A DNA stretch of 64,000 bases from positions 31,149,099-31,213,098 of the forward strand of contig CM036658.1 of assembly GCA_020746105.1 (NCBI GenBank), read 5' to 3'. Below the pieces are notes generated by a model. That model was given only the letters and a program-made list of their open reading frames with translations, was not told where the DNA came from and did no database searches. A program made the translations under genes and the position numbers. The DNA comes from Trogon surrucura (taxonomy: Eukaryota; Chordata; Aves; Trogoniformes; Trogonidae). Positions 1 to 10,919 of the stretch are shown here, piece by piece. The number at the start of each line of letters is the position of its first letter. Position 1 is the first letter of the stretch.

Positions 1-2924
1 CCTTTTCTCAAGGATGTTACATGAATGTCTGACAAAATATATCTTCCCCTTTGGTTTTCTTGTAGACAAACTTAACAACAATACTGAATGTGTTTAGTTT
101 CATTTCATTTGCAGCTCTTGCTTGTCTCAAAGTATAAAAAACTCCAAAGATTTGGTCTCTAGGAAAAGGCTCATGAAAATTTCAGTGTGGAGTATTGTAC
201 TCTCACTTTTTTCTTTGCTTCTTTCCCCTCCTGTAGCTATTGCCCCCTGAAAAGAGGAAGAATGGTCAGAGTGAGTGCTTAAAGAGGATGGTATCTATAC
301 TGGCAAAAGGCAGTGGGAGAAGATTCGGAAATGAGGGGGAAACGTGCCAGTTGCAGGTTACTCTGATGGGAAATCAAAAAGAGCAGAGATGGACAAAACT
401 CCTTCTGGAGCTGCTCAGATTCTTCTTGTCACGTCATGCTGCTCCTCTGGGTGGACAGAATACTGCATCAGCAAAAAATCTACCAAAATACTGAGAGCAG
501 ATAGAACGCACGTAGTTCAAATGAAAAAGACCACAATTTAATAATGTTCACCTCTAGAGTCAAACGAAGTATGAATGAGTCTTTTCTGTGAGACAACCAT
601 ATTAATTGCTACTTAAACAAAGATTGACAGACTAATGGTTCCTTTTATACACTTTTTAAGGATGTTTAAATTTACATAATGAGCTGTGAATTTTACTTTT
701 AAAGTTACAAAATGAAGTGCAAAGCAGAAAACACACCCTTGCTAATACAAGAGAATTATTACAGGAATCTGGTGTTGGTCAAGCAGTTAAGTAAAAAGCA
801 AAGTTGTAACAGCTCTACCACTGTTAGAGTTAGCATACAAAATAAATCAGGCTCTCCTTGGTCTTAGGAGATGAAAAGAGAAACCTGACAGATGAAAGCA
901 TCTGTAGGTCAGATCTCTTCTATCCAACTTCAACCGGCTCCTGCCCTCTTATAGTTCCTTAGATAGATGATCTTCAAAGACAGTATGTTGCACGGCAGCA
1001 CAACATAAACTTTTTTTTTTTTCCTACTTTATTATATTGATGGGTGAATATCACCTGGGAGGAATACTTAAAATAGTAATAAAACTAATAAATCAACTTC
1101 GATGAAGCTATTTATATGACTGAGAATATTCACAAGTGCTAGCTGCAAGATAAGGTGGAGAATACACACTGATACAGAGAAGGCAGCTCAAGCTGGCCAA
1201 CAATACAATCTTTTAAAGACAAGCCAGAAGATGGTAGAAATTACAGACAGAAGAGACTAACACCTACTGAACAAAAGGGGGAAACTGAGGAAAACTCATA
1301 GTCTTAGCAAGAAACTGACTGCAGTAAATTTTTCAGTCCCCCAAGAGCCAATAAACAGACACACAAAAATATTTGGAAGGACATCCATTTTCATTTGTAA
1401 GGCAATGAAGCCAAAATAAAAAAGGCAAAAATATGGAGGATCTAGACTCTTAAAATACTTTCTGTCGTTCAGAGAGGCTATCCTTCCTGAAGCAATCCAC
1501 TCTGTCATTGATCAAAAGTTACAGACACATCCACTATTAAGCCTGAGGAGTAAAGGGTCACTGGGCTACAGCTGATTGATATTCTTCATTCTCTCCTGCA
1601 AAAATCCAATCTCCCCAGAAAAAAATATGGCTGACATTTAGAGTATACACATACTGTGGTATTTGCTAAGGTTTTAAACAGTTATAAGTCTCAAATTCTA
1701 AGAACGTGATGTTTGCTTTTTTTTTTTTTTTTCCCCTGAATGCCCGAGTAGAAGATAGAGGAAAAGCTATATTCTAAAAACTTCTGGGCACATTCAATAT
1801 ATCCTAGGCCTCACCTAATATACAAAGGAAAGCTGATTGCTGCAGTATTCCAGTTCAAAGCCACATCCTTCCCCCTCTGCACAGCCATCTAAAAGGGCAG
1901 ATGTTGAGAAGTACTCACCTTGGGACCTGACTGTCAAATCTTAACTTGGACTGGAGCCAGAGGACATTGAACAGCTCCTCTTTAAGTTTGAGGGATTTCA
2001 TCTTTTCTTCCATGAGGCCTTGAGTATCTTCCCTGAAAGAGGCAAGCAGTAGAAAGGTCAGGCTTTTTCCTACAACACTGACATTCGAAACACAAGAGTC
2101 AGACACTTAGTTTCATTTTGTTCAGTGGTTGTAAGTCTAGTTTATGCAGAATAGGAAGCATTTTCAATCTATTTAAAGAAAGCTTTCAACAATAAGATCT
2201 CTTAAACCTCGCAAATTTTGACATGGTATTGCTAAACCGAGCTTCGTGAGACTAAAGCTGCTGAATCGTAAATCTGTAATGTCCAGAACAGGAAAAACAG
2301 TCAGCCTGAAACAGGCAGAGATGCCAAGTCAGTTTCTCTAAGTGTGGACAGTGAGAGCTACTGTACTTTCCACCATGCTGCCAGTTATATTCCTCTAAGC
2401 ACGGTCCCGCAGGGAACATTAATTACAGAGTATTCATTATAGCTGACAGAGAAGGGGTATGTCATAAAACATCAGGTTTGAGAGGGAAGGGGAAAAAGAG
2501 AGCAAAGTATATACTGCAGCCATGAATTTTAAGACTTTGCTATCAGAGAGTGAGAGAATTTATGTTATAAGTAAGTGCAATAATGCTTTTTCTCCAAACT
2601 GCTCTTCAAAACTTGATCATTCACCTCACAGGTTTTCCCCTATTTGTCCCATTGTGTCTTTTTAGACACTTCTTTGTTCCTAATGTTGTCACTCTTGTGC
2701 CCTGTTTATTTGTTCTGGCTGCTTTATTATATTTATTTTTTTTAAATAAAATGTCATTGCACCATAAGTCTAAAAATTCCAATTCCAAAAATGCATACTA
2801 AAACCAATCTGCAACCTTCTGTTTTTAAATCTAAGGAGAGATTATGTTTAAGGTTCCTATACAGATGTGTAATGATTTCAGGGAGTAACACACCAAACCT
2901 GCTAATCTGAGCAACCAGATCTAG
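1..2924. other. Intergenic, no proven gene
   Basis: AT-rich sequence 3' of HSD17B4. Two exon-like segments are noted under findings (plus 236-354; minus 1919-2036 and nearby 2220-2301) but none is proven. No transposon recognised. Confidence 0.6.
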
Positions 2925-3018
2925 TTAAGGGCATCCTTGACCATGGCAGGGACACTGGATTAGATGATCTCAAAGGTCCCTTCCAACCTAAGGCATTTTA
3001 TGATTCTATGATTCTAAT
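2925..3018 (+). mobile_element. CR1 LINE 3' end, short old fragment
   Basis: Only the last ~90 bp of a CR1: GGATTAGATGATCTCAAAGG, TCCCTTCCAACCTAAG and the tail TATGATTCTATGATTCTA. Confidence 0.9.
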
Positions 3019-6000
3019 TTACTGTTCAAAACTGATCAAGAGATGATCAAAACCTGAAGACTGCTTCTGGTTGAGATTTTTTTAAGTTCCACTGAATTTT
3101 CTCAGTGGAAAATACAACACAGCACGATCATTTATACAGAATGCAAGGACAGAGACATCTTGTGGTAATAAGAGCCATGCAAACAAATGTACTTTTATAT
3201 ACAGAAAATGCCCTTTAGGTACATGACAGAAATTGAGTTTACTACAACTTTCCAAAGCAATTTCAGAACAAAAAGCTTCAAATTAAAATATCAAAATGCT
3301 TCACTGATAAAAAAAAAATATTTTAAAGATTTTTTTTTTAATGTTTTACTGGCCAAAGTAACATTATTGAAATTTTATGTGGAAAAAATAATCTGTTAAA
3401 AAAGATTCATCTGTAATCGTAGTAAACATGAGCAGCTTCTGTAATTCCACATCACCTAGAAAAGAAATTTAAGCAAACAGATGTAAGTGAAAACACTGTC
3501 CTTTTATAGAAGAATACTTAAAAAAATCCCTTGTAGAGGGAAAATGAAACAGTGCATATACGTTGCAGCCAGGAAAAGTAAGGACAAATAGTGTTTCTCC
3601 CTTTGCTGATCTTTAAAAGAATTCGGTCAACAGTAGAAACAATGGGTAGAAGTGACAAAGGTATCAAGACAGTGTGGACTCTCCTCCTGTGGCTGATGTC
3701 CTTGCTGGTTTTCTGTCATTCAGTTCCTTCATTTTAAAAAGAAAAGTGCTCCTTATCACCTCGAGATATTTGGAGTTTCTGCTGACAGCATTATCCTCTA
3801 CTTCCAACACAAACTGGATCCAGAGCACTATGAAAAATACCTTTTTGCTGTTGAGAGGCTTCAGTGAGGTTTATCAGGTAAAAATGGATAAATTAAGAAA
3901 GGCATTATTTATACTGATCCAGGACAACATTGAATACCCTAGAAATGTGAATGATTACAGCATTCGTAAATCTCCAGGAATCTAGATGAGCCTATCCTAT
4001 TTATGCCATTGACTAATACTCTTTTAAGTGAAAGAAAAAAAAAATATATTAGATCTGGAGGATTACAGGAAGACGTTTTGGTGCAATAAAACATTACTCA
4101 GTACTGAATGGCTGAAGGGTCATGAGGTTCAGGGAAGTTAAACACTTTGGCTATGATCACAGATCAAGGTCAGACACCAGCTTTGGAAAAACATCTCACA
4201 ATCCAAGATGCAGCTTTTAACAGCAGCTGATATAGTCTTGTATAGGCATATTATCCATTAGTTTACTGGCATAAAAGCATCCATGCATGAGATGCTAATT
4301 GTTACAAATTGCCACAAAAATAGAAAGGACTGTCTCCAAAAATATTTGAACAGATGTTGCAAGCAATGTAAGACATAGGACTATATTGCCCTCTGGAACA
4401 CGAGAAAACAAATACACTAGTATTTTAAAATAGAGCACCAAAATCCTGTGAGTGTATTTAGAAAACCTCATTAAAACAAGACCTCTTGCATGATACCAGA
4501 TCAAAGAAGAACAATATTGGGTATGAAATGCTAAATGAGGTTGCAGAGTAACACTGGAAGATAGTGCTATTAACTGACCTGGAAGACATCACAGGCTGTT
4601 TTGCCAGCCATCTAGAATAGAAAGTCAGACATTTACTAAACCGGCAACACACAGTCCAGGAAGTGTGCTGCTCTTACTGCCTTTATTTATTATTATTTCC
4701 TGTCTTCTGAAGACCAAAAATCTTGGCCTAATGTGGCTTTCCGAAGATCGCAGAGGAGTGAGAAAACAGGTAAAGATCACTCACTTCCGCTTTCATGAAA
4801 TTTTAGCACAGTTATTTATTTTAACATTTTGGTTCACCTTTAACCAGGAGACAGTCATTTTTCATATCAACAGCTTGACAGTTTGATAGTTTTAACCCAA
4901 TTCTCAAATATGAGTACAGCTTCAAGTCAGAATACACATACTGATTTTTTTTTAAAAAAAATAAAACATAACAGCTTTTGAAAAGATAAAACTTTGTAAA
5001 GAGAAGGCAACCATCCTGTCAACTTCTTCAGGCTGTAAACTATGATAACAAGCAAGAATGACACATAACAAGAGATTCTGAGATCCAGCATCAAAGAGAT
5101 AATTATTAAGGAACAAAGCCAAATGAAATACTGCACTTGTGACATAAACCACTTTTAGAGTCATGCTCTCCTTCTCTCACACAATTGCTTTCAGCTAAAG
5201 CACAGCTTTCACATTAATCATAAACCAAAAAAAAATACTGCCTAGGAAAAATAATGGATATGGAATAAGGAGGAAAATAAGTGATTAATGAAGGGGTTAG
5301 GGAAGTCAAAAGCTCCTGAGGAGCTCTGACTGCCAGCACAGTCCACTGCCAAGGAAGCTAGAAGAACTCAAGGTTTTTGCCAGGAAGCCCTGCAGGGATG
5401 GCTGGCAATAATGAGCTTTTCAGCTGGCATGAGTCCTAGTAAATGCAAAGTTTCAGCTAAATGGGGTAAGAATAATGATGTTCTGTTAGGGATAGAAACA
5501 TTGCATGCCTGTGAGATTGGAAATTCAGAATACAGTTTACACATGCTGCAAGGGAGATGAAACAGTAAGTATTAACTCAGACATATTGAGGTGCTCTGAA
5601 AATGATGGAATTGGGGTGTTCTGTCTTCTTACTTTTCTACTGCAGAGATAATGAAGGAAAGTAAACTAACTCACCACTCTTTCAAGGTGACAGAGCTGTT
5701 TGTCTAACAAAAACACGGTACAGACAGTATGTGTAGTGGAAGACGGCATAACTCAGACCACCAATGCAATCCAGATGTGCATACCTGCACGGGGAGGTAC
5801 ACGTCCAGCTGGTCACCCTTCTGGTATGTGGTTGTGACCTGTAAGGGGTACCCTGATAGCATGGAAGGTGTGAAACAACCTCTCTCATCCCACCTTGCTC
5901 ACCAGAATAACCCTCATCTTTGCCTTCAACAAACAAAACAGCTTCTTTATGATGGTGGAAACCAACACGAGGAATAGACACACACTTACTGCACTTTGGA

Positions 6001-8609
6001 CTTAGTGCCCTGTTACAGCCAGTATGTCCCATTCAAACTATCTTATGTCCATGAAGCATTTTTGTCCTCTGCCTCACTGAAATTTTGAGTCTTGCTTCAC
6101 CTTCTTCAATGACTGTGTCTCATATTTTCAGTCTCGCTCTCGCCCCTATGTCAAGAGAAATCCAGAGGGATTTGATATTATTTGAACATAGATTTTAGAG
6201 TGGATCCTTTCACTTTTCCCTATTCTCCAAAAGAAGTAATACTCACAGCAACGGTCCAGCTACCTTGTATATCTTTCATATCATCAGGGAGAACAGTAAA
6301 ATATTTGCAGGGACTTTTTGCAGGAGTGACAGAAGGAAAAAAAATATGATTATGGACCTCAACAGTATATTGCTTAGGTAAGTGTACTAATAGTGCTCAT
6401 TTCCTCACAACTGGTAACCAAGTGTGTTTCAGAAAAATAAACCTGCTAGTATTTCGACAGACCTATATATGGGACAACATCATAGCACCGCCAAGGCTGG
6501 AGGGAGTAAGAGAAAAGTGAAGAGGAAAAAATGTTCAGGCAAGAGAGAAAAATGCTGTCTATTCTCGGTAGAACAAGGTATAAGCATTTTACATTACAGC
6601 TACCACAGTAATCCTACAGCCTGCACAAACCTATACAACACCCTACTGAGCCGTTATAAGGGTCCAGATAAGATAGTCATGCGCTGCCTAACAGTTCTGT
6701 TTACCCATCCTGGGTACTTGTCACCTTTAACAGCAGCATCACCTCACTGGCTAATGTTTGTTTAACAGCCTTTTATATCCAACTCCTTCTCTGGCACATG
6801 GTTGTCTGATGCTGAGATTAGAGACAAGCGAAGCAGAGGACTGCTGGCTATGGCTGTATGCCAGGGATGGTGAAATAGCCTCTCTCACCCAAACTCACCT
6901 GTGTTGTTTTGTAAAGGAAAGAATGACTTCATGTTCCAACGCTTCCAGGTAAGTCAGGGATTTAGGATGGCTGTATTTTTATGTGAGGTCAACTCAAACT
7001 ATCCACAAGTATTTTAGAGAGTGAGTAGTGAAAAAACAGCAAAAACAAGAAAATGGTTCTCACCAGCAGGAGCTGTGCAACCGGAGATGGCAGCGAAGGT
7101 AGCAGCTGGCTCAGTTAATATCCACTGCAGAATGACTTCTGCAGCCTTTGTAACTGTGTGCGAGTGCTCAGAGAAAGGTGTATAACCCCAAGCTTTTGCA
7201 GAAGCTATATTATCTGAACCTTGTATGAGTCATTCCAAATACCAGAAAAGGTAAATTGGTGGGTCAGGAAAGCATCCGGCATTCAGCTCTACACTCAGAT
7301 CCTTCCTCCAGGCTGAAACAATCTGCTTCACTGCTGGCTAGATGAATTGAGCAAGATTTGGCATAGAACTCAAATACAACCACCTCTCTGCTGTGAATAA
7401 AGTGAGACCTGGGCCAAGTGGGCTGTAGGTCAGACTTTCCTCCACTAATAGCTTAGAACACCTCCATGTTTGTCCTGTCACTAGACATTGAGTGTCTTAC
7501 ATTTTATGGAAAGCATTGGCTATGGAAGTACAACCCATTTTAAAAAAAAAAAAAAAAAAAAAGCTAGAAAAAAAACACAATTATCAATCTTGCAAGATTC
7601 CTTACAAGAACCAGATTTTTAAGAAATGTAAAGTATTCCCAAGCATTTAAGTTGCTGAGCAATTCACATTACCCAACATCACTTAAATACTAGTTTATTC
7701 TACACATCACACCAAATTCCTTTTTAAAGTGCTTTTCCTTTGTAAACAATTACCACAGTCCAGGTAATTCTTAAGTATTTTTGACAGCCAGAGCAGCAAA
7801 ATGTCTGTAACACAGACTCCTTATAATCAAGAACCTGTGTTTAACTGCAGTTCAGCATTTAGGCTGTCAAAAGCGCAAGATCATTGTGGTGGGCACAAAT
7901 GCATTGAACTCAGTCAAATATACTGGATAAATTTCTTAATCCCTCTCCCCTGGTTTCTTAGAAAATATTTATATTGTTCTACATATACCATTGACAGAAT
8001 GCTATACTTAATTTCATAAGGTAAACAGTTACAAAGGGCTACTTGAATATATGCAGCTAATTCTTAAGACTTGAATTTTCATGAATTATTCTAAACAATT
8101 TTTATGTTCACTTGATCTCAGAAGCAAAGGTCTTTGCTCTAAGGTATACACATATCCTGTCCTCAAATAAGCAAAAAGAGACATTTTTGGAGAAAATCAG
8201 TTTGGAGGATAGAAAGAAAAGGCCAACAACTCTATCTAAAATTCCAGCATGGAACAGATGCGATTAATTTCATTCATTTTGTGTTATGTCGGGTTTCGTA
8301 CAACCTCCAGTCACGGCTGTCTGTTGCTCTATGCAGGGATGTTCAGATGCTTCTGCACCAAGTGTCAGACTAAAAGCAATAGGAGGCACATGTAAAAGAC
8401 CTAATACTCTAAGCACACTTTGTAATTAGTCATGAGGTTTAACTGGATTAACCTGGAAGGAAGGTGGGATCACACAGGCATAGGTGGCAAACAGGTACAG
8501 GAAAAGCAAGCAGAGAGGAGCTGGCAGTCCTGACGAGGAGATGGGGCGGCACTGGCCGCAGCTGCCAGAGCGCTGCTCTGCTTTCCCTAAGAGAGAAGTG
8601 GCCAAGGGT
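3019..8609. other. Intergenic, no proven gene; exon-like segments
   Basis: No transposon recognised except possible decayed CR1 in 8450-8609. Several short open segments flanked by good splice consensus occur on the minus strand (5679-7337) and one on the plus strand (3722-3861). Their reading phases do not chain, so I do not call a gene. Confidence 0.5.
7542..7562. repeat. Poly-A tract
   Basis: Twenty-one consecutive A residues. I could not recognise a retrocopy on either side of it. Confidence 0.95.
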
Positions 8610-8957
8610 TTTGATACAAATATCTGAGGGGTGGGTGTCGAGGGGAAGAAGACAATCTCTTCTCAGTGGTGCTGAGTAATACAACAAGAAATAACGGATT
8701 TAAGTCAGAACATAGGAAGTTCCACCTCAACATGAGGAGAAACTTCTTTACTGTGAGGGTGACAGAGCCCTGGCACAGGTTGCCCAGCGAGATTGTAGAG
8801 TCTTCTTCTTTGGAGACTTTCCAAACCCACCTGGATGTGTTCCTGTGTGGCTGCCCTAGGGGATGCTGCTCTGGCAAGGAGATTGGACTAGATTATCTCT
8901 AGAGGTCCATTCCAAGCCCTAACATTCTATGATTCTGTGATTCTGTGATTCCATGAT
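8610..8957 (+). mobile_element. CR1 LINE 3' fragment
   Basis: CR1 C-terminal coding and 3' end. Recognisable parts are [14 protein letters not shown], the GATTGGACTAGATTATCTC segment and the 3' repeat ATTCTATGATTCTGTGATTC at about 8927-8952. It is more diverged than the 60 kb copy, so older. The GC-richer 8450-8609 just upstream may be more decayed CR1 but I could not align it. It ends about 30 bp before the first LTR. Confidence 0.88.
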
Positions 8958-8985
8958 CGCTCTCAGGGCAGCATGAAGTGTCCAT

Positions 8986-10107
8986 TGTTGTGGTTTGCCC
9001 CTAGCCAGCGGCCAGATGCCCCCACAGCCACTCTATCACCCCCCCTTCTCTGCTAGACATGGGGAAAATATATATATCGAAGGTCTCAAGGTTTGAGATA
9101 AGAGCACGGAGATCACCTGTATTTACCATCCTAGCCAAAACAGACTTGATTTTAGGGAAATTAGTTAAATTCATTAAAAGAACAAATCAGAGAAGAGTAG
9201 TGAGAAATAAGAATAAACAGATCTTAAAAGAAAACGCCTTCCCCCCCATCCCTCCCTTCTTCCTGGACTCAACATCAATCCCCATTTATCCACGTCCTCC
9301 CCCCGAGCAGCGCAGGGGGACAGGGAGTGGGGGTTACGGCCAGTTTATTCGATGTTGGTTCCACTGCTGCTTCTTCCTTCGAGGGAGCACTCTTCACACT
9401 TCCCCGGGCCATTATGGGGTCCCTCTTACGGGAGAAAATTTTCACACACCCTTCTTCAACATGAGTCCCCTCATGTGGGGCAAACTGCCCCAATGTGAGT
9501 CTGAGGCGCAGTCCTTCAGAGGAAACTGCTCCAGCATGAGTCACCTGCAGTGTCACACAAGTCCCTCCAGCCAACCTGCTCCAGCATGGGCATTCCTCTC
9601 TCCCACAGCCTACAGGTTCTGGCAGCAACCTGCTCCAATGTGGGCTTCCCATGGGCCACAGCCCCCTTCAGGCATCCACCCACTCTGGCATGGGGTCCTC
9701 CACCCCATAGTGGACATCTACTCCCCACCCATAGGCTGCAGGGAGACAACCCGCTTCACTATGATCTTCACCACGACCTGGGGGACTCTCTGCTCCGGCG
9801 CCTGGAGCTCATCCTCCCCCGCTCCTTCTTCACTGACCTTGGTGTCTGCACAGATTCTCACTCCGCCATCTCTGTCCCAGCTGTTGTGTGGTGCAGTTCT
9901 TTTTCCCAGTTTCTTAAATACGTTTTCACAGAGGTGTTCCTCTCCTATCATTTTACTGACAGGCTCAGCCTTGGCCACAGTGGGTCCCTCTTTGGAGCCG
10001 GCTGGCATTGCCTCTGTCAGACTTAGGGGAAGCTTCTACCAGCTTCTTGCAGAAGCCACCCCTACAGCCCCCCGGCCACCAAAGTCTGGCCAGGAAAACC
10101 CAATATA
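8986..10107. mobile_element. Avian ERV-type long terminal repeat, copy A (solo LTR)
   Basis: A 1.12 kb unit beginning TGTTGTGGTTTGCCCC and ending AAACCCAATATA, resembling a common long LTR of bird genomes. The flanks TCCAT (8981-8985) and CCCAT (10108-10112) agree at 4 of 5 bases, which fits a target-site duplication. The middle (9440-9740) is GC-rich and built from degenerate repeats of a CTGCTCCAGCATGGG-like unit. I see no gag, pol or env beside it, so a solo LTR is likely. Transcriptional orientation is uncertain: an AATAAA-bearing stretch near the 5' side of copy B read in reverse hints at minus. A 351-codon frame crosses it (see findings). Confidence 0.75.
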
Positions 10108-10919
10108 CCCATGAATTAAGATGATACTTAGACTATCAGTTTGCTCTTTGGCTGTCTGAGCAAGTATAGTTTAGCTCGTTTCACTGATAATGCACATCAA
10201 TTAACAACTGGAAAATACGCTGTGTGTTACTGCCACTGCTGCATGAAATATTTCTGATTGTCTCTAAATCAAAACACATTGTCTAGGTTTCCAACAAAGC
10301 AACAGTAATACATGCTATTTGTTATTGTTAAGTACCTCCAGCCTACAATTACATTGAAGTCAACATGCTATCACTTCTTTAATTTAGAGGAAACAAATTG
10401 CCAACATACTTATCATGAAACAGCATTAGTTCAAGTAATTTTCAGTGTGACCAATGCTGAGTCAATAATTATGTCTGTTGGGCATGTCCCAATTGTTTTG
10501 ACAATTGAGAGAGTGCCATGCCATAGTTAATCACTTCCTGATACTGTTCAAGGTTTGTTTGAATATTTTACACCTATTGCTCTTTAAGATGCAATTTTTT
10601 TCATCTCCATTGTTTAAAGACCAAAAGAGACCTTTACATTCATCTGGTCAGCAGAACGCAGGTAGGAAATTCCACCTAGTAGAATGATCCTGCCAAAGCT
10701 TCCTCCTAATAGTTAATGTCAAAGAAATCATTAAGAACAAAACCAGACAGTTAAAATGTTATGACAAATTATAAAATTAGCATCATGAAAAGCAACCCGT
10801 TCTTCCCAGTCTCTGGACAAATCCCTGACTGTCAGATGCCATGCTGACCACTCAGTCCTTCAAGTAGTAAGTAGGAAGCTTAGCACAGTTACCAGGTTAA
10901 AATCTTGTGTTAACTTACT
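10108..10919. other. Spacer between the two LTR copies
   Basis: About 0.8 kb of AT-rich sequence. I see no retroviral protein motif, primer-binding-like site or polypurine tract, so it looks like host DNA between two solo LTRs rather than a provirus interior. Confidence 0.6.

Noticed and set aside
5682-6032. 116-codon minus-strand open frame as a gene
   Set aside because: No recognisable domain. It overlaps better exon-like segments in another frame and has no consistent context.
6686-6760. Minus-strand open segment KAVKQTLASEVMLLLKV
   Set aside because: Preceded directly by a stop and no pyrimidine-rich acceptor; no better than chance.
10108-10919. Provirus interior between the two LTR copies
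   Set aside because: Too short, no gag/pol/env similarity, and copy A has its own flanking repeat.
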